Shown in pieces: positions 33,401 to 43,740 of a DNA stretch of 64,000 nt; within the stretch, counting starts at the first letter, position 1; each line of letters begins with the position of its first letter. The notes beneath the pieces were generated by a model, which saw nothing but the letters and a program-made list of their open reading frames with translations, searched no databases and had not been told where the DNA came from. Location of the stretch: positions 3,844,001 to 3,908,000 of the forward strand of contig JAGMVK010000001.1 of the NCBI GenBank assembly GCA_020747065.1. The letters are read 5' to 3'. The position numbers were made by a program, and so were the translations under genes. Source of the DNA: Cadophora sp. MPI-SDFR-AT-0126 (Eukaryota; Ascomycota; Leotiomycetes; Helotiales; Ploettnerulaceae).

Positions 33401-35790
33401 CGCACCACTCAATTGGCAAGGTAGAACGATATCATCGTCCACTCCGACGTGCCTACGAAATCGTCACGGAAGAGCACCCTGATATGAGCGATGAGGATCG
33501 CCTACAGATGGCTGTTAAAGCTGTCAACGATACAGCTGGACCAAATGGCTTGATCCCTACGCTTCTTGTTTTCGGTGCCTACCCAAAAATGACGGAAATG
33601 GATCCTCCAAACCCATCCATTCAACAACGTGCGGAGACCATCAAGAGGGCCATGATAGAGGTGCGCCAAATACATGCGAAACGGCAAGTCAACGATGCGC
33701 TGGCAACCCGTAACGGCCCTGGTACAACGCATATTCATGATCTCAAGCTTCAAGATCAAGTATTGGTCTGGCGTGAAAAGAAGGGATGGAAGGGACCCTA
33801 CACTTTCTTGGGAATGGAGGACGAAGCATGCAAAATAAATATGGATAACGGCAGAACACGCACATTTCGTTCAACATCAGTACGTCCATTCAAGACAGAT
33901 ACATCTGGCGTCGAACAAAAGAAAGAAAAATTGCCAGATGTGACCCGTGAGCCCAGCTCACCAGTCCGAAAAGCCCCCGAAACTGCACCGAAAGCCCCCC
34001 GAATCGCTATCGAAGTCCCATTTACAAAGCCAATCCCAGGACTACCAACAATTGATGATGATTACGATGCTGAAGTGTTTCTAACTGAGAAGGAGACAAG
34101 AGATCGAGAGCTGTCGATCAAGCTACGCGCAGAGGGCAAGATCACCACACCTGGCCCACCATTTCAGCAATCCCGACGAACCGAGTACGAAGCTCTCATC
34201 AAGAGAGGTGTTTTTATGCCGATTTCCAAAGGCGACCCCAGAGTAAGAAGCCACCGCATCTTCAAATCAAGGATGGTGGATGAAGTGAAGGGCAAGGAGT
34301 CTGCAACACCATACGAGAAATCAAGGCTCGTCATCCAATGCTTCAACGACAAAGGCAAGAAGGAGATATTAACCCAGTCTCCCACCATCCAACGGGTAAG
34401 CCAGAGATTGCTCATCTCCCTAGCCGCAACTATGAGGCACCCGAACCAGGTCCGAAAGGGGTCCGGTATGCGTCTGGCAATCCGAGATATTACCCAGGCC
34501 TACGTCCAGTCAACGACAAAACTCCTTCGGAATATCTTTGCATGGCCGCCGGAAGAGATCGCAGATGAATTCCCCCCTGGCACGATATTCATGGTAATGC
34601 TCCCTCTCTATGGCATACCAGAATCCGGAAATCACTGGTTCAACACCTACCATAAGCACCATATGGAAAGGCTCCAGATGGAAACGTCAACGTACGACCC
34701 TTGCTTGCTAATTAGTACTAAAGAAAGCCACGAGTTTGGAGTCGTTGGAATGCAAACAGACGACACTCTTATCCTCGGGGATGATGACTTCTTGGCAAGA
34801 GAGCAGGACGGGATTACGGAAGCCAATTTCCTGACGAAGCCGATTCAGGTCCTACTCCCCTCCGAATCCATTACGTTCAACGGATGTACTATTACTTTGG
34901 ACGAAGACGACATTTACATATCGCAGAAAGGGCAAGGAGCAAGGCTAGAATTAGTTGATGTGAAAGCACCAGATTACAAGAAGGCCTACGTGGAGCAACG
35001 CGCTCGCGGAGCTTATATTGCAACGATTTGCCAACCGGAAGCCAACTTTGATTTGTCGGTGGCAGCGCAACATCAGGATCCAACGATCGACGACGCTAAA
35101 GCTTTGAACCAACGCCTTCAATGGCAGATGGATAACGCGGAGAGAGGTTTACGGTACATACCAGTTGATCTACACCATGCCAAACTTTATGTCTTCGTCG
35201 ATGGATCATTTGCCAACAACAAGGATCTAAGTTCACAGATCGGGTTTCTGGTGGTAATCGGAACAGAAACGGAGGGGGACACGGAATTTATCCTCTCCGG
35301 CAATATCATTCATGCAAGCTCCACAAAGTGCAAGAGAGTAACGCGTGCTGTACTCGCTTCGGAGCTGTATGCTATGGTAGCAGGAATCGATATGTTGATT
35401 GCCTTGGGAACCACTGTCAACATGGTGACGGATAAGCTTGGATTACCACGGCTTCCTACCGTGGTGTGTACAGATTCCCTATCTCTCTACGAGTGTATTG
35501 TCAAGCTTGGCACCACGAAGGAGAAACGTTTAATGATTGATATAATGGCAATTCGTCAATCATATGAGCGTAGGGAGTTGACGGAGATTCGATGGATCGA
35601 TGGCACTCGCAATCCTGCTGATGCTATGACAAAAACAACGCCGAATAGAGCTCTTCAAGAGCTAATTGACACCAACACCTTAACTGTGAAGATGGAGGGT
35701 TGGGTTCAGAGGCCACTTGATGTCGACTTGGAAGCTAATTTGACTCATGATCTGGGCTCACGAATCGACGGTGCTAATTCGGTGGAGTAA
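30445..35790 (+). CDS. Copia Gag-Pol polyprotein
   Basis: A single frame of 1,781 residues. Gag occupies roughly 1-560, with a variant zinc knuckle (C543-x2-C546-x4-C551, then H552, C555, H556). Protease: DTGA at 698-701. Integrase: H835-x4-H840 and C869-x2-C872, then D899, D958 and E994, the D,D-35-E spacing. Reverse transcriptase: the catalytic pair is D1439-D1440 within MQTDDT. RNase H: D1586, E1640, D1677, D1726. Every catalytic residue is present and no stop or shift occurs, so the protein should be functional. Gag and Pol share one frame, so no ribosomal frameshift is needed. After it, 1.5 kb of element remains, which holds the antisense gene. The start is the first ATG of the long frame, 297 bp past the LTR. 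Confidence 0.96.
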   Translation: MAEETPAVSDREERVEGEEEAAEAVWTGPKPVEEPPEDPTKLSQEFRKLFCDGSKKGEFLFQDYWEYFGNWSPFHFSRMRKSERIMLRDALRANGVYVQRDRAPASIALAQTARAKDNIWPEDQLRLQIQNAPETVPDQIRSTRQATTSTTQTLYQRVPPPHQRNKPTVVIDSVESTPPEEEEGTRQRVQLRSNFPRAEVSQSSDNFATPAQAKLTIPDDDLYGATPPVHTKREFTFTPGRGPLNTAPIWRPNENLLPNPVPAPDVYPRDGSLPPFAGPRPNGPYTEQIRPSWYVQDTLTQGQSKSLVSLSKMYTKELQYSGSKDHLDEKLHIFADFCQKAGVNYDIWHRAFPTMLRDGASSYYYRYLQNKGYKFDDLIKATRTNFETEERANQFLSRWFSLTFSSFQAEPYQKGRPILAQLESFARELQSIQLGLKDDNMRNDKTLRDKLVQGVSGNPLFKMALFRAPPTFPTLMDSLRTALSVETTHESGSRVGKYTGSGPNHYRSYVADGRALYSDRRMKFSAGNKRGTKFQPKPGYTGCIICKKMDCHSSCHSDEEQRASKAKYFAERKAEGMKATNDSFKAYLAYTEGTGLDSDQNRGGPEIQEDNPDSQDSDTSLYSDDLLTGSDGGNKDGKAFFTTVFTASEAEYDVRDVMKRLDERKASHVLESRIQKPPQEERYTTQWTDRFFQGLLIDTGASGKNVGGINQLRALQRVRNVKYDTSQSGRSRIQFGAGSCTSLGVATVDTPVGVLDFHIVDTDVPFLVCLQQLDKMGAYYDNLQNVLVQGDKRYLIVRKKEHPWLLLDQHHQLIEPSVNIISQCHLTEAEIRRLHRRFGHPSVQRLQHLLDQAGHESDSNIMLRVKEMCEHCQKHADAPHRFRFKLQDDVDFNHTVYVDIAQFGERYALHMVDEATGFGAAKLLRKRPGSATARATFNAFKSAWMDTYIGPPDFVVYDYGTNFNSAEFRSALRAVGSTPKLVPVEAHHSIGKVERYHRPLRRAYEIVTEEHPDMSDEDRLQMAVKAVNDTAGPNGLIPTLLVFGAYPKMTEMDPPNPSIQQRAETIKRAMIEVRQIHAKRQVNDALATRNGPGTTHIHDLKLQDQVLVWREKKGWKGPYTFLGMEDEACKINMDNGRTRTFRSTSVRPFKTDTSGVEQKKEKLPDVTREPSSPVRKAPETAPKAPRIAIEVPFTKPIPGLPTIDDDYDAEVFLTEKETRDRELSIKLRAEGKITTPGPPFQQSRRTEYEALIKRGVFMPISKGDPRVRSHRIFKSRMVDEVKGKESATPYEKSRLVIQCFNDKGKKEILTQSPTIQRVSQRLLISLAATMRHPNQVRKGSGMRLAIRDITQAYVQSTTKLLRNIFAWPPEEIADEFPPGTIFMVMLPLYGIPESGNHWFNTYHKHHMERLQMETSTYDPCLLISTKESHEFGVVGMQTDDTLILGDDDFLAREQDGITEANFLTKPIQVLLPSESITFNGCTITLDEDDIYISQKGQGARLELVDVKAPDYKKAYVEQRARGAYIATICQPEANFDLSVAAQHQDPTIDDAKALNQRLQWQMDNAERGLRYIPVDLHHAKLYVFVDGSFANNKDLSSQIGFLVVIGTETEGDTEFILSGNIIHASSTKCKRVTRAVLASELYAMVAGIDMLIALGTTVNMVTDKLGLPRLPTVVCTDSLSLYECIVKLGTTKEKRLMIDIMAIRQSYERRELTEIRWIDGTRNPADAMTKTTPNRALQELIDTNTLTVKMEGWVQRPLDVDLEANLTHDLGSRIDGANSVE

Positions 35791-36081
35791 CGGAGAGGTT
35801 TCGGGCGAGGGGTGATTTTTCCTTTGTTATGGTTTCCTTACAACTCTCATTGATCACTTGCAATTATTTTCAGTTGTGTTTGAGATGCAGAAGGGAGAAC
35901 GAGTTTGATTTGCAAGTAATTACCCTCTGATTCAAAGCACCAACGGGCGGCCTTGCGACGACACTCCAACAGGGACCAAGTGCCGGTTTCACCACAGGGG
36001 GTTACTCCCGTACACCGGTATGAAGAAAGTGCCGCCACGAAGAACCAACCACGAAGCCTTTCCGAAACAGGGCCTATTCCC

Positions 36082-36866
36082 CTACTCGTAAGCAGCACCC
36101 AGATCAACTGGCGTATTGCCAGATTCCTCCTCCCCCGCGCCACCTGGGCGACTTCCACCCCGATTTTTCTTTGCCCGAGGGCCCGAACCTTCTCCATCTC
36201 CATCTCCATCATCCCCCGCAGGGGTCTTACGCTTGACACCACCACGACGAGACACAACGGAAGCCACAGCCTCCTCAACCCGCTTCTCCATGCGGGAGAG
36301 GATCTGCCCGCAGTCCTATAGAAGCTTTAGCCGGACATGAACCGGAGTACATTCGGTGAAGATTCAGAGCAAAAGAAAAGGGGATTACCTACGAATTGAC
36401 TTTGGGCGAGATCCGCCATCCCAGCACGGAGAGCACGAGTCTCCTCCAACAACGCCAAACTCATCTCATCCCGAGTCTTTGGCAGCTCGGCAGCCGCAAC
36501 CCGGAGTTCTGCATCGATAGCTGCAGCGGCAGCAGAGACGGCAGCAGCATCCTCACCAGCGAGGGCATGGGTGAGTTCTTGGTACTCGGCATCCAAGAAC
36601 CAGGGGATCTACAAACGGGTCAGTTACGGATCACATTCGGGGCAGTTCAGAATTTGGGATTAGAAAAAGGGAGGGGGGGTACCTACGGGATTGCATGGGG
36701 ATTTCTTTTCGGCACAGTACGAGCATTTCTTGCTCTCTCGCTTGTTGAAGGAGCAGACGTGGTTCGATTTCTTCGCCAGGAGTCGGACGCAACGGATGCA
36801 GTGGTTTCGGTGGGCAGCAGCGAGAGCTCCGAATGGTGTTGGTGCAGGCACTGTTTGTGTTAGCAT
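36082..36866 (-). CDS. Antisense spliced gene in the copia element: Zn2Cys6-like cysteine-cluster protein
   Basis: On the strand opposite gag-pol, three exons (36866-36687, 36608-36393, 36315-36082) join in phase 0 across introns of 78 and 77 bp with GTAGGT donors and TAG acceptors, giving 209 residues. Exon 1 has HCIRCVRLLAKKSNHVC followed by KKCSYC and a last Cys, pattern C-x2-C-x11-C-x9-C-x2-C-x6-C. This resembles the fungal Zn2Cys6 cluster (C-x2-C-x6-C ... C-x2-C-x6-8-C) with a longer first loop. Exon 2 is Ala-rich and helical. Exon 3 has basic GVKRK and RAKKNR around an acidic/Gly stretch, like a nuclear localisation signal. More 5' exons are possible (a frame enters from the 3' LTR at 37358-36990). 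The relic copy keeps the cysteine spacing. Function is unknown; a DNA- or RNA-binding regulator is a guess. Confidence 0.75.
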
Positions 36867-37330
36867 CCGTTTCACCACTGAACCACCTACGATTCTTTTG
36901 AATTTCTATACTTACTTTTGCTTATTTGATTTGGTACGGACTACAGCAAAATATTAGCGAATATCTTTCGAGATCGAAGGTTTATACACTTACAAGTGGT
37001 TCTTTGATATTTGCTTAAGGAGGGAGAGCTTCAGAATAGAGAGAGATCTCGGTTTTGTACAGCCAGCGATGGCCTCGCTTAGCATTTGTTTACTTGCTAT
37101 TGTCTTCTGACGGGCCGCATCAACTACTTCCGACGTACAGCTTTCAGGCCACAACCGGAGGTCTTTCGGACTATGGTACTTCCGTGGCTCCGTACTTGGT
37201 ACACCTATTCTACCTCCTTTGCCTACATGGTCACTCTTTGCAACTGTTTTTCTCTTACAATTGGAATGGAGATTCGCTTCTATAACGGAGATTCGCTTGG
37301 AAACTGTCTTTCCAAAAGAAGATTTGCCGG

Positions 37331-37545
37331 TGTTGGTCCACAGGCCCATACAGGACATGTCTCAGCTAGAATAGGGGGTAGGACCACTTGCGGAGGCGAT
37401 TCGGTGGCGTTTCGGAGGCAGTATATAGTCTGGCATCTCCTGCCCCCTCTTAGAAACACACAGATTTTCCACACCATCAAGCTTGATATGCATATACATG
37501 ATATTTACGTTTGATTCTTGGCTTATATTCGGTATTGAACCGACA
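37331..37545 (+). repeat. 3' LTR of the copia element
   Basis: 215 bp, identical by eye to the 5' LTR, followed by the AGTAA target duplication. On its opposite strand it could also supply a promoter for the antisense gene. Confidence 0.97.
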
Positions 37546-37550
37546 AGTAA

Positions 37551-38121
37551 CGATGAAGAATATTCAAGTAAGGCCGAGCAGGACTGTTTAAGCACGAGTA
37601 AGTAAAGCTGATAGCTAGACATAGATAAGCAGCTAGGGGGTTAACCGTACAGATTAGTTATTTTTCTTCTTATAGATGTCATTGTACTTGTACTATACAA
37701 GGAAATATCAGGGGTAACGTCTCGAGAAATAATACGGCTTAAAAAGAAAAGATAATATAAGGAACTAAACAAGCTAGTTAACTAGTTAGCTGGTGCTATT
37801 AACGCCTAAGTAAATATAGTTTTCATCTTACTGTTCCTAGTCACTATACTCTCGCTTATTTTAAATTATACTTCATCTAGTTAGGCACTACCGAGCTTAC
37901 TTACACCTGAAAGTAGCTTACTGAAGTGAAGATCTCCAAAGTGGAGTCCTTTTATGCTCCAGCTATATAATGTATTCACGATTAAGCACTATCGTTTTAT
38001 GTAGTAGATATTCTATTCACTGTAACTATCCGGAAGAGAAGGCGTAAAACTTTAACATGACGTCGGATGTAATAGAGAGAGACATTACCTTAATGATCTT
38101 CTAGTAAGCCTTAGCTAGTTT
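37551..38121. repeat. RIP-degraded DNA right of the copia insertion
   Basis: TA-rich with no readable gene; continuation of the island at 29100-29927. Confidence 0.55.
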
Positions 38122-39330
38122 CTATGAACACTCTTCTAATAAACTAGTCGAGAATTCACTTATAGCGAATGCGGCTGACGTTTCTAGAGAATTAAGGCTT
38201 AGGGCGCTTCCTCGGGGGAAGCTATTTTCAAGGATAGTATATAAAGGCCCTGTAACTACGCCCCGGAAGAGCCCTATAAAATATGGACCTATGAGAAAAA
38301 AGGCTCGTAAAGTATAGGGCTTTAGAGAAGCAGATATTACAGATTTCAGGGGCTCGTCGTCGAAGTCGCCCTTATCACGGTAATCTTCTAGGCTAGATGC
38401 GGTAATACTGATAATCTGTTTCAAATAGCGTTTGCCGATTACTAAGAAGTACTGGAGTATTTTCTTACTCTAGACCATACTTTTTACCGCTATTATTAAC
38501 CCCTGAGTTACGCCTTTTTTAATGGCATCGTTCATCTGCTCTAGCTAAGTGCTATCTTAAGGCGTATTCAGGAACTATCGCACGAGCTCAAAGATATCCT
38601 CTCGAATACTATATCAGTAATAACTTATAGCACTTATTAAGAGATATTTTACTAAGTCGTCCTAATAGAATATACACAAGGACTCGAGGATAAGAGAACG
38701 TAGATTTTAGCCCGATTCTAAGCTCGGGTTCGGTTCTGCTGATATTCACGGAGGTAAGGCCGAAATTTCGATAAACTCGGATTCGTCTTCATCCACAGCC
38801 ATAGTATCTGGAAAGTTAAATCCATTACTCATAAGCCATGCCCTCTAGAACTATTAATAAGAATGCTCAATTAAGCGAGAGCTAGCCTATCTAAGCGCAT
38901 ACGCGGAGAGTACTTAGAGACACTCGGCTATTACATTTCCAAGGGGCAGCCCGAGTCTTCTTACTCTAAGATAAACCTCCCGAATATAAGGTAGCACTAT
39001 TTCAAGGGTCTTCTAACGCTAAGAAGCATCGCTAATAATTTCCGTATCTGAAACCCAGACTATTATACCCACGATATCTGCGGCTTACTATAGGATGGCA
39101 TTTTAGAATTCGTTCGACTATAACTCTAAGAACCGGTGCAGGTAATCTCGGATTACTAGAGGGATATAGAGAAACTATTTAATGTAATCTGCCCTAGATC
39201 GTACTAGCCTTAAGTTCCTAACTCGAGGTAATAAAGGTCTATAGTTCATAGAATCTAGCAGATCTATCGGAATATAAGTAGAATCTAGAATAGTAAGGAG
39301 CGCAAGAAACTGCGACTCCGACAGCCCCAA
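38122..39330 (-). pseudogene. RIP-degraded unidentified protein
   Basis: The minus strand reads as one protein through scattered stops. Near 39300-38850 come QFLALLTILDSTYIPIDLLD, FLYIPLVIRDYLHRFLELQS and TLEIVLPYIREVYLRVRRLG. MAVDEDESEFIEISA follows at about 38803. The longest clean part (38424-38122) is MKQIISITASSLEDYRDKGD onward, ending STSLLEECS. Stops fit CAA/CAG/TGG. It may be the C-terminal part of the hydrolase relic upstream on the same strand (40470-41330), which would make a gene of about 3.2 kb. I do not recognise this part. Confidence 0.5.
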
Positions 39331-40469
39331 ATCTCCCAATACAAGCTACACCTATTTCCAGATTAAGGGATCCATATCTACTGAGTCTAGCACGGTCTCC
39401 TCTACTAAGGCACTAAGCTAAGAAATAATCGAGGTCCAGTTTTGGCAGGTTAGAGCTAAGTGGGATACAGCTAACACGATAGCGAGGGGACGTCCTTATA
39501 AAAATAAAGGCGTTAAGTTTAATTAGGTTACTAGATCTTGGGATAGTGGAGCGGTACTTCGTTGGCGTTCCCAGGTTTATTTGAAAAGAAATCCTGCGTC
39601 TGTTAGGCTTAATGGATTAATATTCATCGATAGCAAATTAGTGCTAGGTCCTCGAATTCTGTAGTAGCTGGTTATTATAATCTTACCATTTCCACGCAGG
39701 TATAAGCCAGTGACGTCGAAGCCATCGTAAGTGTTGTTAAAGACGAGAAGCTAAGGCGTAATCTCCTTTATAAGCTATTCTTTAAAAGGTTAGCGTAGAG
39801 AGGAAGTTCGGTTTCCTTAACTAGATATCTTAGCGTTAACCTCCTTTATAGCGGCTTATATAGTCCCTAGGCTCTCTGCCGAAACCCATAAAATACTGTA
39901 GGAGTCTTACTAATTAAGAGTAAACTTTCGTATAAGAGTAGATTTCCTTTGTAAAGTCAGCGTTAAATATCGCCTGCGTTACTATAGTGGATATTACCCG
40001 GACCTTACAGGTCCTGTGATTATTAGATAAGCCTAGTTATTATTCATGAAAGCGTCTATATTGGAAAGTAAAGTGGATTACCTAACGAAGAAGGGTTGAG
40101 TATACGAGGTTAGTATGGATAGTTTCAAAACGCGTACTAGGATAGCAGTCTTAAGAATTAGTCCGATTAGACGAATATTAGATGAAGATCATAGCTTATA
40201 AGCTCTCTAGAGCTGCCATCTTATATAGGCTCCTTACGGGGATATTCCTAGTTCGTAGTACGAACCGCTACGTCAGTAAGCCTTTTCAGATGGCGTGTAA
40301 CTCGTACGAAGTCTGGATCCGTGTAGCTTTCGAACTTGCAAATTCGCCTGTGATCTCGATTCAAGTTAATTTTATATTCTCTATAGCTAGCTAAGTTCAA
40401 TACAGAGGAACTCGAGTTAACAACGATTTACGTGAAGTATTAGTCTCCTTATTCCAAGCCTCCCTTACT
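39331..40469. repeat. RIP-degraded stretch, source unclear
   Basis: TA-rich with broken minus-strand frames (for example STIVTQAIFNADFTKEIYSY near 40000). It may be the middle of the same decayed gene. A 70-codon plus frame at 40182-40394 looks like chance. Confidence 0.4.
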
Positions 40470-41330
40470 CTTAACTTATAGTACGCAGAGGGGCTTTAAC
40501 CATCCCTACAGTTTCATAGACTATTAAGAACTCGTAATCCTTATACTAATATGCGAAATCCGCTATTAAATTGGCCAAATACTTCGAGTCCTTCTTTAAG
40601 TACTTGAGGATATCGTTACGTAAATTACCTGTAAAGTAAGTTATAACACTTATAATACTCTCGCTAAGACTCGCGCTATTTCCTCTTTTATAAGGAGTTA
40701 CAAAGAAGGCTATAACTCTTATACATCTACGGATCTCTCTATAAACCCTATCATTCTACTTAGCCAGAACAAGAGCCTAAGTATATGATTAGCTGTTTAT
40801 TAGTCTTCGAAGCTAGGAAGGAATATCACCTACTTAATAACAAGCCCCCCTAAGCTATAACCCATAAAGATAATTAGGATATTTATTGTCTCCTAGAATA
40901 ATATTAAGCTATACTCCGATCCGAAATTATCGCCTTACAGTGTCTTCCCTATGCCCTTGAATATGGTCTAGTAGCGCGTTCGTATGCTCCTGAATTCCGG
41001 CTTCCGAGACGTTAAAAGTAATATTGGAATTGTATTTAAAGAGTAAGACGTAGCTATATCGGATTCTCTAAGGAAGTAGATCCCTTAGCTATAAGACGTT
41101 CTTATACTGCTACGTATTCTCGGAGTGACTGTCTCGGTTAAGAGGATTAAGCCTATGAACGAAAACTATACTATAAGCGTGATTAGTAGTTGAGTTGGAA
41201 TCTAATTTAACCTGGATTTCGTACTTAACTTGAGAGGAGCGTTCTTCGGTTGAGGTCGAATTAAGCTAAGGGTAAACCTAAGTTAGGCTAGCAGACTACA
41301 AAGATGGCATAAGCTCGGGATTAAAGGCTC
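40470..41330 (-). pseudogene. SERAC1/SesB-like alpha/beta hydrolase, RIP-degraded
   Basis: The minus strand reads VFVHRLNPLNRDSHSENT (VFVHGLNP expected), VLLFKYNSNITFNVSEAGIQ, EHTNALLDHIQG, then in another frame IFMGYSLGGLVIK, where the nucleophile elbow GHSLGG has His turned into Tyr (CAC to TAC). VIAFFVTPYKRGNSASL (usual FFGTPHRG) and TYFTGNLRNDILKYLKKDSK follow. These are hallmarks of the fungal SesB/SERAC1-like hydrolases that often form the N-terminal effector of NLRs in incompatibility systems. The frame change before the elbow fits an intron. About eight stops fit RIP. The gene is dead; the receptor part, if any, would lie below 40470. Confidence 0.65.
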
Positions 41331-43299
41331 TGTTAGGGGTATTAGCTTACTATTGTTATTTATATGAAAGTGTTCTTAGCGACGAAGGGGACTTACTCGC
41401 TCATCTGAATACCTAAGCGTTGACCGGCCTTTTAAAACACTCTGTCGGTCGGTGATAATTCAGTATCGCGTAACCTGCAGCTTTTAGGATACGTTAGCAC
41501 GGGTCAGGACCTTTATTAGTAAGGCTAAGCAGTGAGGCGGAGCCGCTATAAAGGCCACATTTTCATTTTTCGTTACCTGAAGGCAGATAATAAGTCTAAG
41601 AAAACCCATTTTGCGACACAGATAAAAACTTGAACATATCAATACTAGTTTTGACAGTAATCTTCGTATAGCCGACCACGTCAGCAGGTTTCATGTTTCC
41701 CAAAGCCGATTTCTTCGAGCTATGGTTTTAGTGGAATGGCAGGCTGTGAAGAGGAAGGCCTTAGAGGATCTAACACTAGATATAATAACAAAATTGAGGC
41801 TTGTTGGGATATAGAACAGATTTTATGTAACGGGTGACGGTAATATTAACTACCTTAGGACTGGTAGCCTCGTGGGATACTGAGGGGTAGTATAGCTCTT
41901 AGCCGGCTAGGAGGCTATAAATAAGCTATATAACTTAAAATACGGGATCTTACTAATTCTCAGAAAATCTTTTGAGAAATATTACTAAACGTGGCGATTT
42001 AGGAGCTAACCCGTACTCATGAAATAGCTTAGCCCTTACTCTGTGAAAAAACAGGAATCTACTTCATCTAATCTAATAGCTAAACCTCCCGGCGCCCGCG
42101 CCTCCTCCAACTCCCTGATATAATACCGTGTTACAGGTTAAAATTGCGCTGTAAAATAACCCTTAATTAAGATTATGGATTAGAGCAGGGATCGAGCAGG
42201 GAACGCGACTATCGCTTTAGCCTCGATATGATTTCGCGTGATTATGCTTATCTTTGCTAGCTAGGGATGGCTCTCACTGAATTCCTTTATTAATTAAAGC
42301 TTAGCATTAATTCAATTATTAGTTAACGCTCTAGGAGTGAATAATTCAATAGTGGGTCTTAACTTTAGATTATACTTAAGGCTATATTTTTAGACTTCTA
42401 ATAAGAGAATTTAGTTAAAATTTCTCCAAAACTCTTTGACATAATTAAATAACTTGAAAAGGGTTATTTGAGTTTCTTATATCTCTAAGAATATACCTTT
42501 TTAATTTCTTATTATTATAATCTATATTTAGATAATTACTTTAATAAGCTACTACTATAGTAGGGACAATCCCTAGGTTTCTTTTATCACATAACTACGC
42601 TAGTCCTTCACATTATAAAGGGCCTAATACTTAATAATAATATAAGAAGTAATAACACTATATATATTCTATCTAATATATCTTTTCCCCCTCTATTTTC
42701 AGCTAATCCGTAGTCTTTAGATATATGATATCTTGACAAATACACGGCACCTACTTCGTGAACCTCTTCAGCGCTTCTCGTTAGGCTATATCGATGCTGA
42801 TCTTACTGTTTCTAAACGGGGCTTAGCTGAGTTGAAGTAGACCTCGATATAGAGCATGTAGAGCACGGCTATAACGAAGGCCTTCGGATATTACGAATTT
42901 AATATAAGGTTACCTAATCTTTACTCGGGTCTAAGGAGGCGGGACTAGGCTTCGATAGCTTCGAGGCGGGTTAAGTTAGAAGATCTCGAGATCTAGTCTA
43001 GGAATAAAGAAACTGTTATGATAGTTAGCTAGGCTTACAGACTCTTTTAGGAGGATAAGTATACTGTATACTATTCCGCTTATACTCTTAGGACTGACGC
43101 AGAAACTATATATCTTATCGTAAATCTTATAGGCTTCGAGCGTTAAATAGTTCTAGTACGAAGTTGTACCTAGTCGGATATATCGAGAACTTCGATCGAG
43201 AATTGAGAATAGGATTATTTATCGCTCTTTATACACTTCTATCTGGACTAGTCTTATTAGCACTTGAGAAGTCAGCTATAATCCAAAGCTAATAACTAA
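41331..43299. repeat. RIP-degraded stretch
   Basis: Mixed TA-rich DNA with broken frames. A small less degraded patch lies at 42075-42120. I could not assign any family. Confidence 0.45.
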
Positions 43300-43740
43300 G
43301 TCTCTATAACATAAAGATATCGAGAAAATTGTAGAAACACATTAAATATAAGTTATAAGCGTCGAAGGAAATCTTTAAAGAGTTCTTTTTCAATGAATAT
43401 TACGTAATGCCTACGTACGTTCTAGGTCCAGTACCGAGATCCCGAATCTCTTTATCGCCTTCTCTACTTCAAGTTCCCGACTAAACGCTACAGTCCTCTG
43501 TGAAACTAAACCTTTTTTTACTCGCCTTATCCAAGCTCACCTTATCTAAATCCGGCGGGTTGAAGCGGAAGTACCTATTAACGTCAGTAAGATCTTAATG
43601 CAAGCGATGGAAAGCGTCAGCTGTTTTCTGAGTGTCCGACGCCATCTTAATGATAGTCTTTCCGAAATCCTTCAGCGAGGTGCCGATTTGCTTCCGCCCT
43701 ACGAATACTTATTTAGCGGTCCCGAGGGGTAATTATTGGA
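43300..43740 (-). pseudogene. Possible patatin-like phospholipase C-terminal relic
   Basis: The minus strand reads SLKDFGKTIIKMASDTQKTA, then DLTDVNRYFRFN and a Lys/Asp-rich tail before RIP stops accumulate. This resembles the end of fungal patatin-like phospholipase domains (NRYFRFN followed by a GLE-type segment). Only this short part is readable. It could be a remnant of a second patatin-NLR. The assignment rests on remembered family style. Confidence 0.35.

Larger units (their letters stand above)
29933..37545 (+). mobile_element. Intact Ty1/copia LTR retrotransposon, 7,613 bp
   Basis: Two direct 215 bp LTRs (29933-30147 and 37331-37545), starting TGTTGG and ending CCGACA, look identical base for base. 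The flanking AGTAA at 29928-29932 and 37546-37550 is a 5 bp target-site duplication. Inside are one uninterrupted gag-pol frame and an antisense spliced gene. Domain order PR-IN-RT-RH defines Ty1/copia. A purine-rich AAAAGAAGA near 37313-37321 may be the polypurine tract. A standard primer-binding site is not obvious after the 5' LTR; TGGTCAACACG at 30156 is a weak candidate. Identical LTRs mean very recent insertion. The element carries no RIP although it sits in a RIP island and has a RIP-killed relative at 3432-8460. Confidence 0.97.

Noticed and set aside
36990..37358. 122-codon minus frame entering from the 3' LTR, as first exon of the antisense gene
   Set aside because: Splice sites are present nearby (GTAAGT at about 36985), but the tested joins to the zinc-cluster exon ran into stops. 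It is kept only as a possibility in the antisense gene entry.
40182..40394. 70-codon plus-strand frame in the RIP island
   Set aside because: Isolated, without coding features, and opposite a readable minus-strand relic.
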